In this document: in pieces, positions 1 through 8,349 of the stretch
How the letters are laid out: every line of letters begins with the position of its first letter
Numbering within the stretch: position 1 is the stretch's first letter
Source of the DNA: Gillisia sp. UBA3175
GTDB taxonomy: Bacteria > Bacteroidota > Bacteroidia > Flavobacteriales > Flavobacteriaceae
Reading direction: 5' to 3'
DNA: 64,000 nt
NCBI GenBank assembly: GCA_002364325.1
Contig: DEXV01000006.1
Location: 302,782-366,781, forward strand
Notes under the pieces: model-generated
What the model saw: the letters and a program-made list of their open reading frames with translations, nothing else
Database searches by the model: none
What the model was told of the DNA's origin: nothing
Made by a program: the position numbers and the translations under genes

Positions 1-3000
1 CTAAAACAAGTTCATAAATAAGTTTGAACTTGGATTTAGAATGATATTCTAAATCAGGTTGCGGTTCATCATCATCTTCCAGCACATATTTCTCAATAAA
101 CTCCCTATACACTCTCTTTTGATCAAAATATATGTCCGTTTCAGAAATAAATTCTGCAGCGTATTGTTCGTAATAATCTTTAATAGGTTTTGAAATTCGG
201 AATTTATAGACTTTACTTACTTCTATTTGAATATCACCTTTATTAATATAAATTCTCCCAGGTAAACCATTCTCGCAGAGAATGAATGCAATGTTATTTA
301 AAATCTTAATTACCTTTCCATTGACAACATCACTCTCATTGAAAACTTTCTTTCCATATTCCCAAACCTGATCTAATAAACTAAAGGCAATTCTTCCATT
401 ATCATTTTCTATAACCTTCGCTTGGAAGATTTCTCCAGGATTAATTATGCCATCAAGTCCCTCGAGAATGATTTTTGAAGTTTGACTACTATGAAGTACT
501 CCTTCTCCCGAAAATTGATCATCTACAATTTGAAGGAATAGTAAGTTTTTATTTGTCTTATGATAATTTTTTGCCTTGACCTTAACAATATCTCCTACGT
601 TTGGTGAAGCAGCTTTTTCAGTACTATTTCTTAACTCGCCTTCAATTTTCGAGAAATATGTTCCCCAATTTTCCTTATATAAGTCAAAATTGTCAAGATC
701 ATTTAATTTTAATTTTGGATCTAATCCTCCAATAACTATTCTATTTCCAAAGTAACATCCATTTTTCGTTAATTGAATCTTTTGCTTATTGTTGAAAATA
801 TAGTTTTGAGTCGGTGAAACAAGAGCTATTCCTGCGTCAGTTTTATATACTGACCCTCCATATTTAAATAGTAACTCTCCTTTAAAATTACCTGGAATGG
901 AATCAATTTCTGAGAGATTTTCATCGATACTAAATTTTTCAATATTTTCTATCTCCTCTAATTTTAAAGAAATAGAATTATTACTTGTCAAACATGAAAT
1001 TGCATGATTTAATAAATTGTCTTTGTGCTCTTTATTATTTGACAAGAAGCTTAAATAGCGAAGTAATGTTGCAGATTTCAATACTGAATATTCATCATTA
1101 CCAGACTTATTGGCAAGGTATATTTGAAGTGCCATAATTCTCAAAATATCCTTAATACTAGTTAGTGTTTCTTGATCAAACTCTTGATTTTTCTTCTTAA
1201 TCAAGCTAAAATTAAGGTGATACTTTTCTCTTGCAAGTCTTTTTTCTAAGATTCTAGAATAATGAGAGTACTCATACTTTTCCAGTCTGCCTTCTTGCAA
1301 TAATCTAACTAATACAGATACGATTTCCGAATCATTGCTTTCTAATAAATCAGGATTTATACGTAACAATGCTTTGAACACCCCCAAATTATCTGCTCTT
1401 AAATAACCAGATTTATTTATCTTCTTATTGATTTCCTGGATAAATTTCTTCCCAGTCTTATCTGCCACCATGTGTAAAGCCTGCAGTTCAAATTTGACTT
1501 TCTCAAGTCTTCTCTCAGCTTTTTGAATGGTTAGATCTTTCTTTTCTTGACCGAAATTGCTTAAAAAGTCAGATCCTTCAAGCATCCATTCCTCAACAGC
1601 TATATACACTACTGTAAGTTCAATAGCCAGATCCCAATCATTCTTCTCGTATAAATTTATTCTATAGGACTCTATAAAACTTAAATATGAAAAAAGCCAT
1701 AAATTTTCTTGATTATCATAATCGTTGAAAAGGTTAGAAAAGCTTTGTTTTTGATATCTCTCATCAATCAACAATTCTCTAAAATCATAAAAAAGTTCTT
1801 TAATTTTATTATTTGAACCTATAGCTTCAAATACTTCTTCGGCGCTATAAAATTTACCCTCATTCTCTGAAGTATTAATATAAAGTATTAAAAATCCCTT
1901 CTCATTAATTTTCTTAACATGAAATTGTTTTAATTTACCGACCTCGCTTTTATCTAATTCCCTACCGACAAATTCATTGGCAAAAAATCTATGATAAAAA
2001 CCAAATTCGTCCATTAATAAATAATAATCTTCACTTGTGTTTTCATCTTCTTTTATTTCAATTACCTCAAAATCATAGTTCCGCCCTTCTTGATACAGAT
2101 CTTTAAGCAAGTTGTATTTGTCTTGAACCACCCGAATTTTATGACCTTCAATTTGTTGCACAAGACAAGAAACTTTTATTGGTAAAGGTTCTGTCTGAAA
2201 ATTCAATGCCTTTACAGTAGCTTTAATTCCCTCATGTTCTAAGTGCAATATTGTAGCTCCAAATTCACTTTCAAAGGATCCTGTAACATTGAAGTCATAT
2301 ATTTTCCCTTCAGCTAATAATAGCTTTGGATCTTTTTGATCAGAATTTGAAGATCGATAGAATAAATTATTTTTATCTAAATCTACTTCCTTAACTATAA
2401 GTTTAATATTATCCTCATCGAATAACTCACCGAAACTAGGTGGAATAAATGAAAAATAATCTTCATGAAATATCAGAAACCCATTTTCTTTTTTCTCTTT
2501 TAGTTGAAATTTATATTCATTTCCTTTTTCAAACTTGTTAAGTAAACTATATTGAAATCTATATTTATTATTTGCATAAGTCTCTTCTACAAATAGAATT
2601 ATTCTTTCCTCAACCTTACAATCAATTTTTTTATAAGCATGTTCCTCTAAATTTACAATGTCTTCAAGAATAGTAACGGTATCTTTTTGATCTTTTACCC
2701 GAAAAACTCTATGTTGGCCTTCATTTATATGGGGCTCCTTACTACAGTGCTGATCAAATTTATTTTCAGTTTTTGTTTTTTTGACAGAAGCTTGTTTAAA
2801 GGTTTCGGTTTTCTTTTTTTTCTGCTTTGGAGAAACTAGAATTCTTTTCCTTTTTTCTTTCTGAATATCTATAGAAATATTTTGAGCAACACTTTTTTTC
2901 TCTTTGTCTTCAGAAAATTCTGCCATCAGCATATTATATAATGACATACTAATCTTTGTGGTGGGACGAGGATCAACCTCATAGCCTTTAGAGTAAAAAA

Positions 3001-3265
3001 ATTGCACCGCCCTATCCAAGGATATATTACACTCTCGTATAACCTTATTTAATCTTACTAATTCGGCTGTATTATTGCTGTTTGTGTTAGACAACTCTTC
3101 TCTAAGAAAAAAGTTCTTTAATACGGAATACGTGTTGGAATCTATATATGATTGTTTTTTTGAATTGAAATCCAGACCAAGGCTATTTAATGCTAAACTA
3201 GCATCTTCAATACTTATATTTAGCTCTTTTAAAACATTGCTAATAGGAAGGTCATTATTACTCAT
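1..3265 (-). CDS. Very long IF2-N / S1-like domain protein, C-terminus outside window
   Basis: The frame is open from the ATG at 3265 to the left edge, giving 1,088 codons with no stop. Residues about 69-118 (RLNKVIRECNISLDRAVQFF and on to PRPTTKIS) closely resemble the IF2-N domain found at the start of flavobacterial initiation factor IF-2. Residues 7-50 look like a weaker first copy. A lysine-rich linker follows (about 121-167). A long, mostly helical middle has no family I recognise. At about 890-1030 there are beta-rich stretches (GDIVKVKAKNY, GEIFQAKVIEND, NGKVIKILNN) that read like S1/OB repeats. Nucleic-acid or ribosome binding is an inference. It is the last gene seen of the minus-strand island set. 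It lies downstream of a gene relic with an operator-like palindrome about 310 bases upstream. The start has no Shine-Dalgarno-like sequence. Confidence 0.8.
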   Translation of the reverse strand, partial: MSNNDLPISNVLKELNISIEDASLALNSLGLDFNSKKQSYIDSNTYSVLKNFFLREELSNTNSNNTAELVRLNKVIRECNISLDRAVQFFYSKGYEVDPRPTTKISMSLYNMLMAEFSEDKEKKSVAQNISIDIQKEKRKRILVSPKQKKKKTETFKQASVKKTKTENKFDQHCSKEPHINEGQHRVFRVKDQKDTVTILEDIVNLEEHAYKKIDCKVEERIILFVEETYANNKYRFQYSLLNKFEKGNEYKFQLKEKKENGFLIFHEDYFSFIPPSFGELFDEDNIKLIVKEVDLDKNNLFYRSSNSDQKDPKLLLAEGKIYDFNVTGSFESEFGATILHLEHEGIKATVKALNFQTEPLPIKVSCLVQQIEGHKIRVVQDKYNLLKDLYQEGRNYDFEVIEIKEDENTSEDYYLLMDEFGFYHRFFANEFVGRELDKSEVGKLKQFHVKKINEKGFLILYINTSENEGKFYSAEEVFEAIGSNNKIKELFYDFRELLIDERYQKQSFSNLFNDYDNQENLWLFSYLSFIESYRINLYEKNDWDLAIELTVVYIAVEEWMLEGSDFLSNFGQEKKDLTIQKAERRLEKVKFELQALHMVADKTGKKFIQEINKKINKSGYLRADNLGVFKALLRINPDLLESNDSEIVSVLVRLLQEGRLEKYEYSHYSRILEKRLAREKYHLNFSLIKKKNQEFDQETLTSIKDILRIMALQIYLANKSGNDEYSVLKSATLLRYLSFLSNNKEHKDNLLNHAISCLTSNNSISLKLEEIENIEKFSIDENLSEIDSIPGNFKGELLFKYGGSVYKTDAGIALVSPTQNYIFNNKQKIQLTKNGCYFGNRIVIGGLDPKLKLNDLDNFDLYKENWGTYFSKIEGELRNSTEKAASPNVGDIVKVKAKNYHKTNKNLLFLQIVDDQFSGEGVLHSSQTSKIILEGLDGIINPGEIFQAKVIENDNGRIAFSLLDQVWEYGKKVFNESDVVNGKVIKILNNIAFILCENGLPGRIYINKGDIQIEVSKVYKFRISKPIKDYYEQYAAEFISETDIYFDQKRVYREFIEKYVLEDDDEPQPDLEYHSKSKFKLIYELVL

Positions 3266-3327
3266 AAGGGGGAGGATTTGTAAGTATAATGTAGGGAGGG
3301 TTTAAATGTATAAAATTCTGATGAAGA

Positions 3328-3533
3328 TTAAATATAATTTGGGTAATGTTCTTCTACAAACCCAGGAGGCCAATCCAGAATTTCGTGAATTAAATAGAAA
3401 TTAGCCAAAAAAGGAAACTCAACTTGATCTTCATCATTCAAATGAGAATAACGGTTCGTGGATTTGCCACTCCGCCTGTCCAGAAATCATTCCAGATCTT
3501 ATCTACCAGATTTTTTAAGCCTCCTGTAATCAT
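3328..3533 (-). pseudogene. Chimeric relic: hsdM start joined to the end of a second receiver-protein gene
   Basis: An ATG at 3533 opens 25 codons that read [20 protein letters not shown] and GVANP, the classic N-terminus of a type I restriction modification subunit (HsdM). At about 3465 the similarity switches to another frame. From there to a TAA at 3328 the DNA encodes 45 residues, including [20 protein letters not shown], that match the C-terminus of the intact neighbour (QYSHLNDEIEVKLPFLSNFY). The hsdM frame itself stops at 3438. The simplest reading is a deletion that fused the first codons of hsdM to the end of a duplicated receiver gene. An operator-like palindrome lies about 50 bases upstream of the hsdM ATG, so the old promoter may still drive the long gene that follows. 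Confidence 0.82.
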
Positions 3534-3562
3534 AAATTGGTTTTGTTGTAATTATTGATATT

Positions 3563-3599
3563 CAAATATCGGTTTAATATGTGCATTCATGATGCACAT
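3563..3599 (-). promoter_or_regulatory. Operator palindrome 1 with -7 box, in front of the hsdM relic
   Basis: A perfect inverted repeat spans 3579-3599: arms ATGTGCAT and ATGCACAT around the 5-base spacer TCATG. On the minus strand, 11 bases further downstream, lies GATATTTG (3563-3570), one base off the Bacteroidota -7 element TAnnTTTG. The relic ATG follows about 29 bases later. The core TGCA-N7-TGCA is shared with three other promoters in this island. The palindrome overlaps the stop codon of the receiver gene. Binding by the island's WYL regulator is inferred. Confidence 0.7.
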
Positions 3600-4486
3600 T
3601 AAAAATAATTTCTATAATCCGGATCATTGCAAAATTCAGGAATCCAACATAGCACTTCATGAATTAAATAGAAATTTGATAGGAAAGGGAGCTTCACCTC
3701 TATTTCATCATTTAAATGAGAATATTGATTGGTAGATTCTTTTAACTTCCTAATAGCCGATTTAATATCTTGAGGTATATTTTTATCAATCCTAAATTCT
3801 TCGCCATTTCCATCTCTGGTTGGTCTATCCTCTAAATATCTCACACACCACTCCTGATTAGGTTTTCCTTTGTTAAAGAATGAATTTGGTATGCATGGTA
3901 CAGGACTATTCAAACCTATGAAAATTCCTTCAAGCAAATCTCGTTGAGTATTAATATTCTTTTTTCTATAATCTTTTTCATTAAAACAATTAATGATTTC
4001 CAATAGGTTATTCTTATCGGTTGTACCAAAAATACCAAGATCAAATGCCTTAAAACTATTTGGAAAATCATTTCTTGCCTGGGATTCTTGACGTTCTTCC
4101 TGTGACTTAATAATATCCTGAAATAAAATCTCGTTATCTATTCCTTTAGTATAAAATTTACCAAAGGATTGCTGGAACATTTCATTTTCAGTATAATCTG
4201 GTTGTCCTGTAAAAATAAAATATGGTAAATAATTTTCTTTATTAAACTCGATCAAAAAGTCCCTAGAAGCTCGCAACCCATTTAAGTTCGTAACAGTATC
4301 ATCTTTCTTTTCCTTTACCTTTGCATCTAGAATTACTGCATGATAAATAGGATTCTTTTTCAATTCGTCTATTCCTTCTTCATGAGATTCAAAGGGAAAT
4401 ATATCTATTCCGTCCTGTTCAGCATCTCCAATAACATCATCTTGCTTTTTATATTCATCGTCTATCCAAAGTATGTTATATCTCAT
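3599..4486 (-). CDS. Receiver-domain (response regulator-like) protein with unknown output domain
   Basis: Residues 1-120 form a receiver domain with the expected residues. The acidic pair and glutamate are in WIDDE (D9, D10, E11), the phospho-acceptor is D54 in VILDAKV, the switch threonine is T93 in FTGQ and the lysine is K114 in YTKG. The C-terminal 170 residues have no DNA-binding motif I recognise, so the output may be protein contact. The gene follows the methylase-kinase gene by 9 bases on the same strand, which argues for co-translation and for phosphotransfer between the two products. A second copy of its 3' end survives as part of the relic downstream. Confidence 0.82.
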   Translation of the reverse strand: MRYNILWIDDEYKKQDDVIGDAEQDGIDIFPFESHEEGIDELKKNPIYHAVILDAKVKEKKDDTVTNLNGLRASRDFLIEFNKENYLPYFIFTGQPDYTENEMFQQSFGKFYTKGIDNEILFQDIIKSQEERQESQARNDFPNSFKAFDLGIFGTTDKNNLLEIINCFNEKDYRKKNINTQRDLLEGIFIGLNSPVPCIPNSFFNKGKPNQEWCVRYLEDRPTRDGNGEEFRIDKNIPQDIKSAIRKLKESTNQYSHLNDEIEVKLPFLSNFYLIHEVLCWIPEFCNDPDYRNYF

Positions 4487-4495
4487 TTTTTTATT

Positions 4496-6961
4496 TTAAA
4501 TAGTTGCAATAGTATTCCATTGTTGAAATTTTAAAATATATTTCACAGGAAATTCTTCTGTCTGTATGTTTATTATTTCTAATTCGGCATCCCAAGCTTT
4601 CAAAATCTGATATATATCTGCTCCACCAATTCCTGATCCTAAACTATCTGAAGTTTTTTCTCCCCGCGTTATAATCTTTTCAAAATTCAAGCTTTCAGGG
4701 ATCGGATACCCGTTATTTGAAATTTCAATTAATAAATTATTTTGAGAAGCAGAAATTTCTGTTCTAATCTTATTTGGTTTATTAGAATTTTTAAAACCAT
4801 GATCTACGGCATTTGAAATAATGTTGGAAAATATTCTGTAGAAGTCTTCTTCCATAATGTTAATAGAACACTTATTTACACCTCCCAAATCAGAGAATGA
4901 AGGTTCATCTATATAAATATCTAAGAATTTGAAAACCTCAGGATTTTTAAACATTTTTCTGGCATCCTGCAATAATTTTATTGGATTTTGAAATACAGGT
5001 TTAGAAGTATTACTCCTTCTGGTTTCTGGCACATCTAATAACTTATTAAGAGAAGTTATAGTCTCATTAATTTTACTTAAATGTTCCCCTAAAGTCTGTC
5101 CCAAATTCTTACTATATACCATATCTAAATGTATAGGCTCACCTTCGTTTCTGGCAATAAATTTTTGTGTTCCAGACACATTAGATTTCATCGCATTTAG
5201 ATATTGCCTAAATGTATGTTTTATGGAAGCAAATTCGCGAAACGCATCGTCCTTATAACCAATAATTTGTTTTTGAAGCTCAAATTCTTTTTCTCTAGAT
5301 TTGATGAAAGCTTCTTTAACACCGAGCATTTTTTGCCTTTGCGCAGCAATAACAGGTATGGTAATAGCCACCATTAAAAAATCCTTTTTAGATATCATCT
5401 TTTGAGCAATCCCTCTTCTATATGAGGAAAGCTGTTTTAATACAAAGTCTGAATGAAGTTCATTGATAAGATAATCTAAATCGATATTTTCATTTAAGTC
5501 TTTAATTTTGAATGCCATTACATTATTTGAGACCGCAATTTTTTCTCCTTGAAACTCAAAATAAGTAGGCTTTAAATCATTCCCAATTTTGGCTAGTAGC
5601 AAACATGATTCTGAAATTAAACGGGCATTTCTGATCTTTCCTTCTTTTACCTCTAGGTCATTGATTTTTAATATATAATCTAAATTATCCTTCTTTAGAT
5701 CTTTAATTGAAATCTCCTTTTGGAATGAATTTTCGAAGGTTCTTTCTCCAGAGACATCTTCTAATATTTCATTGAGTTTAATTAAATTTTCATCATCAAT
5801 TAAATCAATTTCTTCTTTCAAAAAATATCTGCCAATTTCTAAGCTATATTCTTTCTGGTCTACTTCGTTCCGATGAATTTTTTTGAAACCCTCTGTCTCA
5901 GTACCATCAGATATCTTTTGAAGGAGATCATTATATTTCAAACTAACTTCTTTTGTTTTAGAGATCACATAATTAGTAGTATCAATAAGTGTAATTATAC
6001 CTTCTTCAACTTTGTCTTTATTTAAAACTAAGATTGATGTTTTTATCCCGGTATTGTTTAATAACCCGGCAGGGAGGGAAATAATTCGTTCTATTAAATC
6101 TTTTTCTACTAAGTCTTTACGCAATCTTTCCTGAATCCCATGATTAAAAAGAAAACTATTAGGAACCAAAACAACCAGTTTACCCTTAGTATTTAGGCTT
6201 TCTAAACCTTTCGATATAACAAACTCATCACAACTTCTAAAACGAGTATCCCTGATATCTGAAAACCGTTTAATAGGTCCAAAAGGAGGTGCAGTAATAA
6301 TCAAATCGAAATTAGAATGATTTATCCAATTCTCGATAGAGTCACCTTGGATTAGTTTTCCATTGTTCTTTTCATGAACTACACCTCGTAATACTCCTAA
6401 AGCCCATATATTTTTTCCGATCTCCTGCCCTATATATGAAATATCGTAATCTAACTGGATCCCGAAAGTTCCGTATCCAGCAAAAGGATTATAAACTTTA
6501 GAACCTGGAGCTAAATTTACTTGTTTCATCATAAAATTTGCAAGTCCTTCTGGCATTAAAGCTTCCCCACCTAGACGACCCTGTGCATTTGTGAAGTTGT
6601 ACAGAAAACTTTCAAAAACTTTTTGAAAGTTTAAATCAGAAATGCTTAAATCTACAGAATGAATATGAGTGAGTATCATATTGCAAGTATCCACTCCTAG
6701 GTATTGAACTAGTGATTTATATCTCTCATTAAAACATAGTTCAAAGTCAGAATTATCATATTGCTTAACTGCCAATTCAATATCCATCAATAACTGTTCA
6801 GTTGGATTAAAATTGAATTCAGGAAGTAAATTTTTTCTTTTCAAAACCAATAAAAAAAGGAAAATATCATATGTGTCACTTTGCAATCCCATGCTTCTTA
6901 AATGATTCATGGAATCCCAAATCTGACCCTCAACTTTTTTTATTTCCTTATCTGTAATCAT
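4496..6961 (-). CDS. HsdM-like methylase fold - HsdS-like region - histidine kinase ATPase fusion
   Basis: This 821-residue protein has three parts. Residues about 1-380 resemble the modification subunit of type I restriction systems, with SAM motif I at VYNPFAGYGTFG (157-167). The catalytic motif reads APPF (224-227) where HsdM has NPPF, so the essential Asn is Ala and methylation is probably lost. Residues about 400-550 resemble a HsdS target-recognition region with its spacer helix (ITIPVIAAQRQKMLG). Residues about 560-821 are a histidine-kinase core: a candidate H-box with H582 (IKHTFRQYL), N-box NAVDHG (717-722), a G1-like NNGYP (749-753) and G2 GSGIGG (775-780). No membrane segment or periplasmic sensor is visible. 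With the receiver gene directly downstream it forms a cytoplasmic two-component pair whose input could be DNA. I know of no characterised protein with this order of domains. Confidence 0.82.
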   Translation of the reverse strand: MITDKEIKKVEGQIWDSMNHLRSMGLQSDTYDIFLFLLVLKRKNLLPEFNFNPTEQLLMDIELAVKQYDNSDFELCFNERYKSLVQYLGVDTCNMILTHIHSVDLSISDLNFQKVFESFLYNFTNAQGRLGGEALMPEGLANFMMKQVNLAPGSKVYNPFAGYGTFGIQLDYDISYIGQEIGKNIWALGVLRGVVHEKNNGKLIQGDSIENWINHSNFDLIITAPPFGPIKRFSDIRDTRFRSCDEFVISKGLESLNTKGKLVVLVPNSFLFNHGIQERLRKDLVEKDLIERIISLPAGLLNNTGIKTSILVLNKDKVEEGIITLIDTTNYVISKTKEVSLKYNDLLQKISDGTETEGFKKIHRNEVDQKEYSLEIGRYFLKEEIDLIDDENLIKLNEILEDVSGERTFENSFQKEISIKDLKKDNLDYILKINDLEVKEGKIRNARLISESCLLLAKIGNDLKPTYFEFQGEKIAVSNNVMAFKIKDLNENIDLDYLINELHSDFVLKQLSSYRRGIAQKMISKKDFLMVAITIPVIAAQRQKMLGVKEAFIKSREKEFELQKQIIGYKDDAFREFASIKHTFRQYLNAMKSNVSGTQKFIARNEGEPIHLDMVYSKNLGQTLGEHLSKINETITSLNKLLDVPETRRSNTSKPVFQNPIKLLQDARKMFKNPEVFKFLDIYIDEPSFSDLGGVNKCSINIMEEDFYRIFSNIISNAVDHGFKNSNKPNKIRTEISASQNNLLIEISNNGYPIPESLNFEKIITRGEKTSDSLGSGIGGADIYQILKAWDAELEIINIQTEEFPVKYILKFQQWNTIATI

Positions 6962-6981
6962 TTGTGATATTTTCTAATATT

Positions 6982-7018
6982 TAAATTTAGTTCTGATAAA
7001 TGCATTCCATGTGCACAT
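6982..7018 (-). promoter_or_regulatory. Operator palindrome 2 with -7 box, in front of the methylase-kinase gene
   Basis: At 6998-7018 the sequence AAATGCAT, spacer TCCAT, GTGCACAT is a 3-mismatch version of palindrome 1 and keeps TGCA-N7-TGCA (7001-7015). On the minus strand the -7-like box TAAATTTA (6982-6989) follows after 11 bases, and the ATG follows 20 bases later. The operator would cover the -33 region, as expected for repression. Confidence 0.66.
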
Positions 7019-7021
7019 ATA

Positions 7022-8287
7022 TTAATTTTCCAAGGTCTCTGTTACTTTAGAGTCTTCGAGCTCCTCAATTAAAGGAACAGAATTACCGGCAATACCTCTC
7101 AAACTGCCATACATACCTGTAGTATTAATCATTACTTTATCTATTTGTTTTTGACGTCGATTCCATCTGGAATGTGTGGCTCTTTGCTCCTTATGAAGGT
7201 CATCTTGCATTTCTATAAAAGCATCCTTAATAGCTTCAATTTGCATTCTGAATTCTGGACCAGTCAAATAATCATACAACAAGGACATTTTATCTCCCTT
7301 ATTTTCCTGCGTGATCACTATACTATTTACAGTTATAATCGATTGCCGAAGAACCGCACTTAATCCTTTAAATTCCTGAAATGTACAAACCCAAATATTT
7401 TTTTCAATCATTCCCATACGATCCATACCATTAGGAAGTACCTCAGTTACAATTACACCCAGAGGAGCACCTTTCACGGCCATATCTTCCTTAAATTTAG
7501 TAACCCATGTATTTGAAAAGTTCTTGGCTCTTTTACTTTCATAGTAAATGGCACCGCAATTCCTAGTTTCATAAGTATTTATAACATGCATACAGTCTGC
7601 GCCATTGGCACCTTTCTTAATCTCTTCAATGGTATCTAGTGGGAAATTGGTAGAAAGCCATTCTTCAATCGCTAATTCCTGAACTTCTCCTTGAAGTTGC
7701 ATAGAACCCTGTTCCTGCTTGCGTCGCATATCCTCAGTTAATTTTTTTTGATCTTCCAATTGCTTCAATAACTCTTTAAATTTGAGTTCATGTTTCTCAT
7801 CCTCATTCTTCCTGATCTTTTCTTTTTCAGCATTAATTAATTCAGCTATCTTTTTCTCAGATTCTGCTTCTAGTGCGTCCTTAATTTCTTCTTTCTCTCT
7901 TTTCAGTCTTGCGATTTCTGCATCCTTTTTATGCGATTCTCGCAATTTTTCACTCTTATCATTAAGTTCATCTTGCATTGCCTTCAAACTTTCTCTCTGC
8001 TCCTCTTCAAGCTTGGTTTTAATTCTTTGTTCAATAAGTTTTTCCGCTTCTTTTTTTCCCTTTTCAAGACGTTCCTTAAAAAGTTCATTTTCTCTTTTCT
8101 TATTAATTTCGAATTCCTCTAAGGCTTTATCTAATTTCGATTTTTGCTCTATTATACTTTTATTAGCTAAATCTTCTTTCGCTTGATACTCAATCCTTAT
8201 AGCATCTTCCAATTGATGCTTTAAAATATTATTTACATTAATTTGGGTTGCACACTTAGGGCATTTAATCGTTTGTTGATTTTCCAT
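7022..8287 (-). CDS. DUF2130 family protein, possible PD-(D/E)XK-type nuclease
   Basis: The protein starts with a zinc-ribbon-like CPKC (C9, C12). A long charged coiled coil runs from about 30 to 190. The conserved DUF2130 block follows, recognisable from EQGSMQLQGEVQELAIEEWL and ENKGDKMSLLYDYL. Within it GAD (229-231) and YYESKR with E250 and K252 form a D...ExK pattern, as in PD-(D/E)XK nucleases. That fold assignment is my inference. Length (421) fits the family. The gene has its own operator-type promoter and sits between the WYL gene and the methylase-kinase gene, as DUF2130 genes often do in restriction or defence islands. Confidence 0.8.
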   Translation of the reverse strand: MENQQTIKCPKCATQINVNNILKHQLEDAIRIEYQAKEDLANKSIIEQKSKLDKALEEFEINKKRENELFKERLEKGKKEAEKLIEQRIKTKLEEEQRESLKAMQDELNDKSEKLRESHKKDAEIARLKREKEEIKDALEAESEKKIAELINAEKEKIRKNEDEKHELKFKELLKQLEDQKKLTEDMRRKQEQGSMQLQGEVQELAIEEWLSTNFPLDTIEEIKKGANGADCMHVINTYETRNCGAIYYESKRAKNFSNTWVTKFKEDMAVKGAPLGVIVTEVLPNGMDRMGMIEKNIWVCTFQEFKGLSAVLRQSIITVNSIVITQENKGDKMSLLYDYLTGPEFRMQIEAIKDAFIEMQDDLHKEQRATHSRWNRRQKQIDKVMINTTGMYGSLRGIAGNSVPLIEELEDSKVTETLEN

Positions 8288-8312
8288 AATATTTTCTATT
8301 TTGATTACAGGA

Positions 8313-8349
8313 CAAATCTAAAACGGATTAGTGCAACCTATCTGCACAC
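8313..8349 (-). promoter_or_regulatory. Operator palindrome 3 with -7 box, in front of the DUF2130 gene
   Basis: GTGCA and TGCAC face each other around 7 bases (8331-8347), giving TGCA-N7-TGCA at 8332-8346. On the minus strand TAGATTTG (8313-8320), a perfect TAnnTTTG -7 element, follows after 11 bases, and the ATG is 25 bases further on. Geometry is the same as for the other sites in this island. Confidence 0.7.

Noticed and set aside
3075..3305. Plus-strand frame of 76 codons
   Set aside because: Lies inside the start of the long minus-strand gene, whose IF2-N similarity fixes the true frame.
4496..6961. Standard type I restriction modification subunit
   Set aside because: No hsdR or separate hsdS is in the window, the catalytic Asn is missing, and a kinase domain is fused at the end.
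7782..8186. Plus-strand frame rich in Ser, Phe and Leu
   Set aside because: Mirror image of the Lys/Glu-rich coiled coil of the DUF2130 gene; low-complexity shadow.
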